Assembly (NCBI RefSeq): GCF_002115745.1
Contig: NZ_JFKB01000006.1
Coordinates: 124,001-188,000 of the forward strand
Reading direction: 5' to 3'
DNA: 64,000 bases
Source: Thalassospira alkalitolerans
Lineage (GTDB): Bacteria; Pseudomonadota; Alphaproteobacteria; Rhodospirillales; Thalassospiraceae
Position numbers and translations under genes: made by a program. This document shows positions 26,502-34,573 of this stretch, piece by piece (position 1 is the first letter of the stretch; each line of letters starts with the position of its first letter). The notes beneath the pieces are model-generated. The model made no database searches and was not told the DNA's origin. It worked only from the letters and a program-made list of their open reading frames with translations.

Positions 26502-26920
26502 TGCAAACCAGCACCACAACATTCCACGAAACCCAATCGCATGATCCGGCCGTTTTTATTGACCGGGCCATCGCCGAACAGCTTGAAAACCTCGCACGGG
26601 CCAATCTTGTCCGAAATCCGATTGTTGCCAACAGGTTGCTTGACGAAATCGACAGGGCGCTCATCGTCTGTCGGTCAGAACTGCCCCCCGATACCATAAC
26701 CATCGGATCCGAAGTCACATTCCGCGACAACGCCACAGGGAACATGCAAACCGTGGCCCTTGTCATGCCGGCAGAAGCCGACATATCCGCCCGCCGCATT
26801 TCGATCATGACACCCGTCGGTGCCGCATTGATCGGAATTGCCAAGGGGGAAACCATCTGGTGGCAAACGCCCGATCATGAAGTTCGTGAATTGACGATCC
26901 ACGATGTAGTCACCCCATAA
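26498..26920 (+). CDS. Rnk-family nucleoside diphosphate kinase regulator (GreA/GreB C-terminal fold)
   Basis: A 140-residue protein. The N-terminal helices hold LENLARANLVRNPIVANRLL and LDEIDRALIV. The C-terminal FKBP-like domain reads GSEVTFRDNATGNMQTVALV, then MPAEADISARRISIMTPVGA and ALIGIAKGETIWW, the Rnk/GreA C-terminal signature. Rnk binds RNA polymerase without the cleavage-stimulating coiled coil of GreA and affects nucleoside diphosphate kinase and polyphosphate levels in other bacteria. Its ATG overlaps the stop codon of the upstream divergent paralogue. Confidence 0.85.
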   Translation: MMQTSTTTFHETQSHDPAVFIDRAIAEQLENLARANLVRNPIVANRLLDEIDRALIVCRSELPPDTITIGSEVTFRDNATGNMQTVALVMPAEADISARRISIMTPVGAALIGIAKGETIWWQTPDHEVRELTIHDVVTP

Positions 26921-26933
26921 TTCTGCAGGGCCC

Positions 26934-26957
26934 CCGATGATCCCGCGGGATCATCGG
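26934..26957. terminator. Perfect palindrome after the Rnk pair
   Basis: Two abutting 12-base arms, CCGATGATCCCG and CGGGATCATCGG, begin 14 bases after the stop. There is no T run, so its terminator role is uncertain; an operator is possible. Confidence 0.4.
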
Positions 26958-27032
26958 TCAGATAGTGACCGTATAACCCGGTGATGCCAATGACAGTTTG
27001 TTTGCGCAATCGGATTTGTGATCTATATTTAC

Positions 27033-27057
27033 CGGTGCCGGGATTTCTCCGGCACCG
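27033..27057 (+). promoter_or_regulatory. Leader hairpin before the PadR-like gene
   Basis: CGGTGCCGG and CCGGCACCG arms with a seven-base loop, 64 bases before the ATG. It could be a leader fold or the operator of the regulator. Not decided by sequence. Confidence 0.3.
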
Positions 27058-27120
27058 AACACTTGCAATTAATAACTGTTCGCGTTAACCTCGGTGTCTG
27101 CAACATGACAGGGACCGTTT

Positions 27121-27660
27121 ATGTATTCGGATAGAACCTTGCTGCCCAAAGAATGTCTGCGCCTGTGCGCACTTGGAACCCTTGCCCTTTCCGACCAACC
27201 GATCAGCTATGCTGATCTGGCCAATTCAGTGCGCCATTTCACCGCCCATATCATGGGTCCGTCGCTTGATATGATGGGCAGTTCCCTGCAACTTCTTAAG
27301 CTTGAAGGGCTTGTCCGCGAAAACACCGAAAGCGGCACATTTTCCGATGCCCAGTTGTCTTTGACCAAGGCCGGGCATGACAAGTTTTTGGAACTGATGC
27401 AGGGCACATTGCGCGATACCTCCGGCGAGCTATCGCGCCTTGTCATGGCACTTAAAATGCGGTTCCTGCATTTGCTTGACGAAGAAACACGCTGCGACCA
27501 GATCGAAATCCTGCACGATGTTTGCGAACTCGAACTGGACCGCGTTCTTGCCCTGCGTGAAGAGCATTCAAACGAAGCCGCCCCGTTTACCGGATGGCTT
27601 GATATGGAAGCCCGTCGGCTGGAGCAAAAGCGCGATTGGCTTAAAAGCCTGTTGGCCTAA
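27121..27660 (+). CDS. PadR-like winged-helix regulator
   Basis: A 179-residue protein. The first 85 residues look like a winged helix: LRLCALGTLALSDQPISYAD, then LQLLKLEGLVRENTESG and LSLTKAGHDKFLELM, the wing and following helix common in PadR-type regulators. Residues 100-179 are helical and charged (LELDRVLALREEHS, RRLEQKRDWLKSLLA), fitting the PadR/Vir C-terminal dimerisation region. AGGGA lies upstream of the ATG. No ligand or target can be read. It stands between the Rnk pair and an acetyltransferase gene. Confidence 0.65.
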   Translation: MYSDRTLLPKECLRLCALGTLALSDQPISYADLANSVRHFTAHIMGPSLDMMGSSLQLLKLEGLVRENTESGTFSDAQLSLTKAGHDKFLELMQGTLRDTSGELSRLVMALKMRFLHLLDEETRCDQIEILHDVCELELDRVLALREEHSNEAAPFTGWLDMEARRLEQKRDWLKSLLA

Positions 27661-27737
27661 GAAATTTTCCCGTTATAGTCGTGCGATGACCATCTGCAAG
27701 TAGCAGATGCCTTGTCACAGGATGGGACGGGACAAAT

Positions 27738-28244
27738 ATGCTTATTCGCGAAGAAAACGCGTCAGACATCCCGGCAATCCACGCATTGCTGGCCAGTGCT
27801 TTTGAAACAGCACCCCATAGCCAGCAAACTGAACATCTGATTGTTGATGCCCTGCGTGACACGGGCGCGCTTAGCCTGTCTCTTGTCGCGATTGAAGACA
27901 ACGAACTTGTCGGCTGTGTTGCTTTTTCTCCGGTCCGGATTAATGGCCGGCAAACCGATTGGTTTGGCCTTGGCCCGGTGGCCGTTACCCCGGACAGACA
28001 AGGGTTGGGTATCGGATCGGAACTGATCCAGGCCGGTATCGCACGGCTGCGTGTCAATGATGCCGCCGGATGTGTCGTTTTGGGCGAACCCGATTATTAC
28101 AGCCGGTTCGGCTTTGCGCCCCTGCCCGATCTGAAGCTGGATGGCGTTTCGCCAAAATATTTCATGGCCCGCCCGCTGATCGACGACATCCCGGTTGGAA
28201 ATGTCGATTACGATCCTGCCTATTCCATTACCAACCGAACCTGA
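27738..28244 (+). CDS. GNAT-family N-acetyltransferase, YhbS-like
   Basis: A 168-residue protein. LIREENASDIPAIHALLASA opens the GNAT fold, LGPVAVTPDRQGLGIGSELI is the acetyl-CoA-binding motif A (Q/R-x-x-G-x-G/A), and VLGEPDYYSRFGFAP is the YhbS-type motif B region. It transfers an acetyl group from acetyl-CoA to an amine; the acceptor is unknown. GGGAC precedes ATG 27738, and a terminator overlaps the stop codon, so it is the last gene of its transcript. Confidence 0.9.
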   Translation: MLIREENASDIPAIHALLASAFETAPHSQQTEHLIVDALRDTGALSLSLVAIEDNELVGCVAFSPVRINGRQTDWFGLGPVAVTPDRQGLGIGSELIQAGIARLRVNDAAGCVVLGEPDYYSRFGFAPLPDLKLDGVSPKYFMARPLIDDIPVGNVDYDPAYSITNRT

Positions 28245-28273
28245 AAACAGCCGGAAAATCCCGGCTGTTTTTT
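28244..28273 (+). terminator. Intrinsic terminator of the acetyltransferase gene
   Basis: AAAACAGCCGG and CCGGCTGTTTT arms with a six-base loop and a T run. It begins at the last base of the stop codon. Confidence 0.9.
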
Positions 28274-28303
28274 CGATTGATCGCCCCCGTCATGCAATGC
28301 GCA

Positions 28304-29047
28304 TCAATAAAGATGCTGCCCGCCGGTGACAAAAATTTCCGTGCCGGTGACATAGCTGCTGTCCTCTCCGACCAGATAAAGTACTGCGGCGGCGACGTCC
28401 TCGGGGGTTCCCATGCGGTTCATCGGGATACGCGGTACCAATGCCTCGTATTCCGGCGAAATCATTGCTGTTTTGATTTCACCGGGCGCAACCGCATTGA
28501 CGCGTACGCCAAGTTCGGCAAATTCCACCGCCATTTCACGCGTCAGACCCGACAATGCGGCCTTTGACGTTGAATAGGCCGACCCGGCAAAGGGATGCAC
28601 ATAATGCCCCGCGATCGAGGTAATGTTGCAAATCGCCCCCTTGCCACGATGAAGCGCAGACGCAAATCCCCGCGACAACGTCAGGGGGGTAAAGAAGTTC
28701 AACTCGAACACATCGCGCCAGGCGGCAATATCACCGTTAAGGCAGCCCAAGCGTTCCTTATACGGGGTCTTGGGCGATACCCCGGCATTATTGACCAACG
28801 CATGCAACGGATCATCCCCCAGAACGTCATTGGCCTGTTTAATGAACCTGTCGACATCTTCGGGTTTTGAAAGATCGGCCGCAATATGAATGCCCTGTGC
28901 CGGGTCACGCGGGCAACTGGGTGGCGGGGCTTCACGTGAACAACAAATCACCCGCCAACCGCGCGCGGCAAAATAACCGACCGTCACATGGCCGATCCCG
29001 CGACTTGCGCCGGTCAGAACAATCGTTTTTGGGGCAGTGGCATTCAT
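28304..29047 (-). CDS. Short-chain dehydrogenase/reductase (classical SDR)
   Basis: A 247-residue Rossmann enzyme: TGASRGIG nucleotide-binding motif at residues 13-20, NNAG near 88, catalytic Ser in ITSIAGHYV and the YSTSK pair about 14 residues later. The C-terminal GTPEDVAAAVLYLVGEDSSY followed by VTGTEIFVTGG is the usual end of the FabG-like branch. It uses NAD(P)H to reduce a carbonyl or oxidise an alcohol; the substrate is unknown. It is divergent from the SRAP gene. The gap holds an IR GCATCG/CGATGC and two GATGCAATG repeats. Confidence 0.9.
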   Translation of the reverse strand: MNATAPKTIVLTGASRGIGHVTVGYFAARGWRVICCSREAPPPSCPRDPAQGIHIAADLSKPEDVDRFIKQANDVLGDDPLHALVNNAGVSPKTPYKERLGCLNGDIAAWRDVFELNFFTPLTLSRGFASALHRGKGAICNITSIAGHYVHPFAGSAYSTSKAALSGLTREMAVEFAELGVRVNAVAPGEIKTAMISPEYEALVPRIPMNRMGTPEDVAAAVLYLVGEDSSYVTGTEIFVTGGQHLY

Positions 29048-29276
29048 TTGGTGGCTCTTTCAAATCCCGCGCCACAGGGCGCGTTTGTCCGCATTTCATA
29101 TTCTTATAGCATCGCATCCCGATGCAATGAAGGATCAGTCCCCATCGATGCAATGCCCCGCCAAGGATCTGCCCCTATATAGGACGCAGGTTTTACTATA
29201 ACCAGTCAAACAGCTATGATCCTTATCAATTCCACACGTCCCAAGTCACAACAAGCAATCCACCGTAAGCCATTCA

Positions 29277-30026
29277 ATGTGCAGCCGATACGACCTTAAC
29301 AGCGATATTTATTCCCTGCAGGCACGCTTTGCACTTGATCTGTGCAATATCCTGCGCCCATTCCACCGCATGTCTGAACCCGGTGTCGATGATGACAGCC
29401 GGAATGAGCCAGAAAGAAGCCGAGAAAACAGGGCTGAGAATAAAACTGACAAGGATAATGGCAATAAGGTTGGGCCAGACCTTGATGCGGCATTTGAAAG
29501 CCTGTCGGGTACCCGTCGCCCCACAGACCCGGTTATCGTGATACTTGCGGGCAATACGGCTGGCATCCGCAATTGGGGACTAACGATTTCAACCTTAAAC
29601 ACACCGTTGATCAATGCAAGGGCCGAAACCCTTGATCAAAAACCGACATTTCGCCCACTTCTTGAACGGCGCTGCCTTGTTCCGGCGACGGGCTGGTACG
29701 AATGGCGCAAGGATGGCAGGGGGAAACACAAAACCGCAATCACCCTGCCCGGCCATCAGCCGTTTTTGTTTGCCGGATTGGAAAACGGATGCGAGGTCAC
29801 AATCACCACCTGCCGACCGGCCAATGCGATTGCGCATATCCATGATCGGATGCCCGCCGTGATCGGGCCAAACCACATTGCTGGTTGGCTTAATCGCAAC
29901 AATGGTTTTGCCGATGTACGGCACATGCTGGGTCCGGTGCCCGATCATGTTCTGAATTGGCATGAAGATGCACCCGGTATAGCCCAACCGGCAAAGCATG
30001 ATGATGGCCAGATCGATCTTTTATGA
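29277..30026 (+). CDS. Aberrant SRAP-domain protein (YedK/HMCES family)
   Basis: A 249-residue member of the SOS-response-associated peptidase family, which crosslinks through Cys2 to abasic sites in single-stranded DNA. Key residues are in place: Cys2 in MCSRY, Asn113 in INARAET, Glu142 in WYEW and His189 in HIHDRMP. Two oddities stand out. The usual PRYNIAPTQ segment is missing, and residues about 33-80 are a charged, Glu/Asp/Arg/Asn-rich stretch unlike the family. MCSRY replaces MCGRY. The ribosome site is weak. I see no LexA-type box upstream. Confidence 0.85.
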   Translation: MCSRYDLNSDIYSLQARFALDLCNILRPFHRMSEPGVDDDSRNEPERSRENRAENKTDKDNGNKVGPDLDAAFESLSGTRRPTDPVIVILAGNTAGIRNWGLTISTLNTPLINARAETLDQKPTFRPLLERRCLVPATGWYEWRKDGRGKHKTAITLPGHQPFLFAGLENGCEVTITTCRPANAIAHIHDRMPAVIGPNHIAGWLNRNNGFADVRHMLGPVPDHVLNWHEDAPGIAQPAKHDDGQIDLL

Positions 30027-30061
30027 TCGATGGCAACAGCGTTTATGGCGCTGATCAGGCC

Positions 30062-30262
30062 TTATTCAACATCCATGTCATTGGTAATACAGGCCGCAGC
30101 ACAGGGTGCTGCGCTGCAACCGCTAACAGTGCCATTGGCGATATCCGATAAACCGGCAACCACCGCACCAAGATCAGGCAAACCAATATTCTGGCGGGTT
30201 AATTCCTGGGCCAGATCCTCGGACATAGAGGCGAAATCAATGACATCGCGAAGTGATAACAT
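30062..30262 (-). CDS. Small Cys-rich hypothetical protein
   Basis: A 66-residue frame with a good ribosome site (AGGGGAAA six bases before ATG 30262). The first half, LSLRDVIDFASMSEDLAQEL, resembles the start of small alphaproteobacterial proteins of unknown function that begin with a similar helix. The second half has three Cys in SGCSAAPCAAACIT before an acidic end. Located between the SRAP gene and a terminator, read toward the SRAP 3' end. I cannot give a function, and the gene could be spurious. Confidence 0.45.
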   Translation of the reverse strand: MLSLRDVIDFASMSEDLAQELTRQNIGLPDLGAVVAGLSDIANGTVSGCSAAPCAAACITNDMDVE

Positions 30263-30373
30263 GGGCTTTCCCCTGCCAGACGTTGTCTTCCACTATGCGA
30301 AACACCTCGTTAATCGGGGTTCCGTCTTTGTAAGATTTCGGTCACGGTGGCGGGTTTTCTTCGCATACGCAAC

Positions 30374-30403
30374 AAAAAAGGCGCAGAAGACTGCGCCTTT
30401 TTT
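30374..30403. terminator. Bidirectional intrinsic terminator
   Basis: Perfect 13-base arms, AAAAAAGGCGCAG and CTGCGCCTTTTTT, with an AAGA tetraloop. On the minus strand it ends the universal stress protein transcript, whose stop is at 30466. Confidence 0.92.
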
Positions 30404-30465
30404 GCTACATACAAATGGGTAGACCAAAAATCATCCGGATTTCAGGCTGTTACCCACCCAAAAGG

Positions 30466-31323
30466 TTAATGCATTATCCATAACGGTAAGTCGCATTTTG
30501 CCAGCATATCCTGCGTCACACCACCAAGGATCATTTCTTTGAACCGTGAATGGCTGTAGGCGCCCAAAACGATGCAATCGGCACCAACCTTATCTGCTTC
30601 GGATATCAACGCACTAGCAACATTTGACTGATCGGGAAGTTCAGATACCTTGGCCTCGACTCCGTGCCACAGGAATTGTTCGGCCAATGCCTTGGCGCAA
30701 GCCCGGCCATGCGGAACATCACCGACACTGATAATCGTGACTTCCTTTGCCGTCCGCAAAAGCGGCATCGCCGATGTTACGGCACGTGCGGATTCAACAC
30801 CGCCATTCCACGCGATGACGACTTTTTCGCCAATGGTTTCCGGCGTTTTTTCCGGCGCGACCATCAACGGACGGCCCGTTTCCATCAAAGCAGCATCAAA
30901 GGTCAGCGATGCCGCAGCTTCACGCGGGTCACGCCCGATCACCACCAGATCGAACAACCGGCCCCGTCGGGCAACTGTTTCATCTTCGCGGCCGCTCTCG
31001 CGGCGCCAGGCACAGGTCGGCTGAAGATCGGACATCGGTGCCCCGGCCTCGGCCACAGCAGCCCCATCACGTGCCGCGTCATAGGCCGCACGACCACGCG
31101 TTTCACGGCGCACGGTTTCGGCTTCGGCCGCGCGCATCATTTCTTCAATAATAAGTCCGGACATGCCTTCGCCAACAATCGGAATGGCATCCTGCGGCTC
31201 AGCAGCAACAAACAGTGCCTCAAGATGAGCATCAAACCGTTTGGCCGCTCGAAACGCCAAATCCAACACACGCTGATCAATGTTGGAACCCGCCACTGGG
31301 GCCAGAATTGTTCTTATGGCCAT
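30466..31323 (-). CDS. Universal stress protein, tandem UspA domains
   Basis: A 285-residue two-domain Usp. Domain 1 begins MAIRTILAPVAGSNIDQRVL, and domain 2 near residue 155 with GEKVVIAWNGGVESARAV. The end DCIVLGAYSHSRFKEMILGG continues into VTQDMLAKCDLPLWIMH, the Usp closing motif with Thr where Ser/Thr binds phosphate. It is cytosolic and probably stress-induced. I use ATG 31323 with GGGAG eight bases upstream rather than the GTG three codons earlier. It is divergent from the ArsR gene across 346 bases. Confidence 0.9.
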   Translation of the reverse strand: MAIRTILAPVAGSNIDQRVLDLAFRAAKRFDAHLEALFVAAEPQDAIPIVGEGMSGLIIEEMMRAAEAETVRRETRGRAAYDAARDGAAVAEAGAPMSDLQPTCAWRRESGREDETVARRGRLFDLVVIGRDPREAAASLTFDAALMETGRPLMVAPEKTPETIGEKVVIAWNGGVESARAVTSAMPLLRTAKEVTIISVGDVPHGRACAKALAEQFLWHGVEAKVSELPDQSNVASALISEADKVGADCIVLGAYSHSRFKEMILGGVTQDMLAKCDLPLWIMH

Positions 31324-31669
31324 CACACTCACTCCCGAAATTGATGTCTAGGGTCTGAACCTACGAATTCGATTTTCGACAAGGCGTCAAACAGGAACAG
31401 CCTGCAACCATCCAATGCATCTTTCCTTGTTCAAGATCAAAACTTTTACAAAATCCCCCGTATGTTCAACACAATCAGGCGATTAGGGTTCAAGCTCATT
31501 CACATGACCGCACCGGCAACCATAACGAATTGCTTATGTGGCGACAAAAAGCAGTGTAACATCAAACCAATGCGTTTCAGAACTCCGATAATTCATATAA
31601 TTTGTCCGACTTGTCGGTTATAGAACGTCAAAAAAATGCCGAACCGACGATTAGAGTGGATGCCCCTGG
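31324..31669. other. Gene-free divergent region between Usp and ArsR genes
   Basis: A 346-base, A+T-richer stretch. Near the ArsR side lies CCGAC-TT-GTCGG (31606-31617), a perfect 5-base dyad that could be the operator of the ArsR protein. I see no other defined element. Confidence 0.45.
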
Positions 31670-31975
31670 ATGAATTATAAAAACCTGCATGAAAATGCGC
31701 GCGAAGCAGCCGAATTTCTCAAAACACTGGGGAACGAGTGGCGCCTGATGATTTTATGTTCGCTGGGATTGGCCGAAAAATCGGTCAGCACCCTTGAAGG
31801 CGAACTTGGCATCAAGCAATCTGCCCTGTCACAACATCTGGCCCGCCTGCGCCGCGATGGACTGGTGAAAACCCGCAGGGAATCGCAAACCATCTATTAT
31901 TCGCTGGCCGACCCTGAAATCATGAAGGTCATTGCCGTGCTGCAGGAAGTTTTCTGCCCGCCCGAACCGAAATAA
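31670..31975 (+). CDS. ArsR-family regulator, BigR/SqrR persulfide-sensor type
   Basis: A 101-residue winged-helix dimer. LKTLGNEWRLMILCSLGLAE, then ALSQHLARLRRDGLVKTRRE and TIYYSLADPEIMKVIAVLQE are nearly those of the BigR/SqrR branch. It keeps Cys30 and Cys96, 66 residues apart, the same spacing as the sulfane-sulfur-sensing pair of SqrR and BigR. It lacks the CxC metal site of ArsR. It should therefore leave its operator when reactive sulfur forms a bridge between the two Cys (known for the family, inferred here). No sulfide oxidation gene adjoins it. Confidence 0.85.
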   Translation: MNYKNLHENAREAAEFLKTLGNEWRLMILCSLGLAEKSVSTLEGELGIKQSALSQHLARLRRDGLVKTRRESQTIYYSLADPEIMKVIAVLQEVFCPPEPK

Positions 31976-32031
31976 ATCTGTCCTGCTCCCTCCCCGGATA
32001 ACACGGGGCAAGACGGAATAGACCGACATAA

Positions 32032-32072
32032 AAAACGCGCGAACCATAATCTGGGCCGCGCGTTTTATTTTG
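32032..32072 (+). terminator. Intrinsic terminator of the ArsR gene
   Basis: AAAACGCGCG and CGCGCGTTTT arms around a 15-base loop, followed by ATTTT. Confidence 0.8.
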
Positions 32073-32120
32073 GTCGATCCATAATGCCGCAATCTTTGCA
32101 ATTGCGGGCATCACAAGAAC

Positions 32121-32741
32121 CTATGGAAACAGTTTCTGAACGTCCCAGCCCGCATCATTTGCGTCGCGGGAATAAAGCTGACGGTCATGCAGGCGGAATT
32201 TTCCCTCGGCCCAAAATTCAATCCGGTCCGGGACAAGTCGGAACCCGCCCCAATGTTCCGGGCGCGGCACCTTGCCCAAACCAAATTTGGCGGTAAATTC
32301 GGCAACCCGTTTTTCCAGATCGAACCGACCCGTCATCGCGCGCGACTGGGTCGACGCCCAGGCGCCAAGTTGGCTGCCACGCGGGCGCGAAGCAAAATAT
32401 TCATCGGATTCCGCCGCATCAACCCTGGTCACCGCGCCTTCGATCCGCACGCATTTTTCAAGCGACTTCCAGTGGAAACACAGGGCGGCAAAACTGTTTT
32501 CGCCAAGCTGGCTGCCCTTGCGGCTTTCATAATTGGTATAAAATACAAACCCGCGTTGATCAAATTCCTTAAGCAGGACGATACGCGCCGATGGTCGCCC
32601 CTGCGCATCGGCTGTGGCCAGCGTCATCGCATCAGGATATGGTTTTTCCTTGTTTTTCGCGTCGTTAAACCACACGTCAAACAAATCGAATGGTACGGCA
32701 TGGGCTTCATGCCCCATTTTTGGCGTATTTTTTTCGTCCAT
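32121..32741 (-). CDS. pdxH: Pyridoxamine 5'-phosphate oxidase PdxH
   Basis: A 206-residue FMN enzyme that oxidises pyridoxine or pyridoxamine phosphate to pyridoxal 5'-phosphate, the PLP cofactor used by the aminotransferase and HemA encoded in this window. MTLATADAQGRPSARIVLLK, YTNYESRKGSQLGENSFAAL, ASRPRGSQLGAWASTQSR and the closing FRLHDRQLYSR are PdxH signatures. Length is normal. It is convergent with the ArsR gene and stands alone. Confidence 0.96.
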   Translation of the reverse strand: MDEKNTPKMGHEAHAVPFDLFDVWFNDAKNKEKPYPDAMTLATADAQGRPSARIVLLKEFDQRGFVFYTNYESRKGSQLGENSFAALCFHWKSLEKCVRIEGAVTRVDAAESDEYFASRPRGSQLGAWASTQSRAMTGRFDLEKRVAEFTAKFGLGKVPRPEHWGGFRLVPDRIEFWAEGKFRLHDRQLYSRDANDAGWDVQKLFP

Positions 32742-32888
32742 TGGGGTCTGGATTCCTTTGATAGTTCAAAATCCGCACCAAATTTGAAAGATACGGGTTT
32801 TGCATTTACGTGAGATGGCGCAAAAAGATCGGTCCGTAAATACAGAACATATCGGTTGGGACAGGAAAGACAAGGTAGGCAGAAAAAT

Positions 32889-33365
32889 ATGAAATTTCGT
32901 CATATCATTATCCCCGTCATGATGACGGCATTCATCGCCGGTTGCGCCCAGGATCAGGGCCAGAAACAAACCGCAGGCACCCTTTTGGGCGCGGTTGGCG
33001 GTGCTGTTGCCGGCGCACAGTTCGGTAAAGGGTCCGGACAGCTTGTCGGCGTGGCATTGGGCACACTTGCCGGTGCCTTCATCGGCAGCGAAGTCGGTAA
33101 ATCGCTTGATAATGCCGACCGTGCCATCATGGCACAAAGCACCCAGCGCACACTGGAAAGCGCCGCTACCGGCCAGACATCAAGCTGGAACAACCCTGAT
33201 ACCGGTGTCCGCGGTACGGTGACGCCAACACGCACCTATCAAAAACCGGAAACCCAGGAATATTGCCGCGAATATCAGCAAACCGTTGTAATCGGTGGCA
33301 AGGAAGAAGAGGCCTATGGCACCGCATGCCGTAAACCCGATGGCAGTTGGCAGGTCGTAAACTGA
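32889..33365 (+). CDS. Glycine-zipper outer-membrane lipoprotein (17 kDa antigen / RT0821 type)
   Basis: A 158-residue lipoprotein with lipobox IAGC (Cys19) after a short hydrophobic signal. TLLGAVGGAVAGAQFGKGSG, then LVGVALGTLAGAFIGSEVGK forms a glycine-zipper pair typical of the rickettsial 17 kDa surface antigen family. The C-terminal half has the small domain EYCREYQQTVVIGGKEEEAY followed by GTACRKPDGSWQVVN, with two Cys that may pair. It likely sits in the outer membrane and supports envelope structure. ATG 32889 is chosen so that the signal begins at MKFRH. A terminator follows. Confidence 0.9.
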   Translation: MKFRHIIIPVMMTAFIAGCAQDQGQKQTAGTLLGAVGGAVAGAQFGKGSGQLVGVALGTLAGAFIGSEVGKSLDNADRAIMAQSTQRTLESAATGQTSSWNNPDTGVRGTVTPTRTYQKPETQEYCREYQQTVVIGGKEEEAYGTACRKPDGSWQVVN

Positions 33366-33384
33366 CCCGACGAACATAAAATTC

Positions 33385-33420
33385 AAAGCGGCGCATTCCT
33401 TGCGAATGGCGCCGCTTTTT
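33385..33420 (+). terminator. Intrinsic terminator of the lipoprotein gene
   Basis: AAAGCGGCGC and GCGCCGCTTT arms, with inner ATTC/GAAT pairing, then a T run. Confidence 0.9.
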
Positions 33421-33529
33421 CATATCTGATGGATGTCAAAGACATTTGCTTGGACAAATGCCTATCTTGTCACCCTCAAGACGGGCTAATAATAGCTTTA
33501 CACTTATTTCAAATCCAACCGGTCAGGCG

Positions 33530-34465
33530 ATGCAGGATCCCTATAAAATATTGGGCGTTGCCAAAAACGCCCCCCAGGACGAGATCAAGAAGGTCTATCG
33601 CAAACTTGCGCGTGAACTTCACCCCGACGTCAATCCTGGCGACAGCAAAATTGAAGAACGGTTCAAAAAAATTTCTGCGGCCTATCACCTTTTGGGTGAT
33701 CCGGAACGCCGCAAGAAATTCGATACCGGTCAAATCGATGCCGATGGTCGTGAAACCAGCCCGTTTGCGCGTGGTGGTGGTCATGCTGACGGCCGAGGCG
33801 GCGCACGCGCTTATGCCGGCGATGATCCGTTCGGTTTTTCCGGTGCCAATGCCGAAGACATCTTTGACGAAATTTTCGGCAAGGGCGGACGCGGTGGTAA
33901 TCCCGGCGCTGGCTTTGGCGGCCACAGACGCCCGGAAAAGGTCAAAGGCCCGAATATTTCCTATGAACTCAGCCTTGATCTGGCCGAGGCCATTATCGGC
34001 GCCACCAAACGCATCAACCTTGCCAGTGGTAAAAGTCTGGAGGTCAGCATCCCCGCCGGAAGCGAGGATGGACAAACACTGCGCCTGAAAGGCCAGGGCA
34101 TGACCGGGATGAATGGCGGCGACGCCGGGGACGCCCTGATCAAACTGCATATCCATCCCGACAAGGTCTTCCGGCGCGAAGGCAATGATCTGCATTGTGA
34201 TCTGGCAATCAGCCTGGCCGAAGCCGTTCTTGGCGGCTCGATCGAGGTGCCGACGATCAACGGCAAGGTCAATATGAAGCTGCCCGCCAACGCCAATAGC
34301 GGCTCTAAACTGCGCCTGCGCGGCAAGGGCGCCCCCTATAACCGGGGTGACAAACGCGGCGATCAATATGTGCATCTGACGGTTAAATTGCCCGAAGAAC
34401 GCGATGATGAACTGGTCGATTTCGTTCGCGAATGGTCGGAAAAACATCCCTACAAGGCGCGATAA
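33530..34465 (+). CDS. DnaJ-family co-chaperone, CbpA-like
   Basis: A 311-residue protein. The J domain (residues 2-67) has DPYKILGVAKNAPQDEIKKV and the HPD motif in LARELHPDVNPGD. A Gly-rich linker follows, then two beta-sandwich substrate domains: ISYELSLDLAEAIIGATKRI and later LHCDLAISLAEAVLGGSIEV. No zinc-finger repeats are present, so it is the type II (CbpA) form. It stimulates DnaK in the cytosol. I start at ATG 33530, where the J domain begins; the ribosome site is weak. A frame open to 33446 adds unrelated residues. Confidence 0.93.
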   Translation: MQDPYKILGVAKNAPQDEIKKVYRKLARELHPDVNPGDSKIEERFKKISAAYHLLGDPERRKKFDTGQIDADGRETSPFARGGGHADGRGGARAYAGDDPFGFSGANAEDIFDEIFGKGGRGGNPGAGFGGHRRPEKVKGPNISYELSLDLAEAIIGATKRINLASGKSLEVSIPAGSEDGQTLRLKGQGMTGMNGGDAGDALIKLHIHPDKVFRREGNDLHCDLAISLAEAVLGGSIEVPTINGKVNMKLPANANSGSKLRLRGKGAPYNRGDKRGDQYVHLTVKLPEERDDELVDFVREWSEKHPYKAR

Positions 34466-34573
34466 CCCCCGGGGCCGTCGCGCCTTCCTTCTCGGCTTGA
34501 CCAGCCTCAAGCCTCTGCCCCCGCAAAAGGGGCATTCTGCCTTTGCACGTTTTATCTGACAAAGGCAGGAATT

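Noticed and set aside
27691-27709. CATCTGC-AAGTA-GCAGATG hairpin before the acetyltransferase gene
   Set aside because: A short stem without T run or repeat elsewhere; too weak to call an element.
29109-29155. GCATCG/CGATGC stem and GATGCAATG direct repeats between SDR and SRAP genes
   Set aside because: Short and not placed near a clear promoter; chance is likely.
30029-30422. A plus-strand frame of 130 codons after the SRAP gene
   Set aside because: It is antisense to the small Cys-rich ORF and crosses the strong terminator at 30374-30403.
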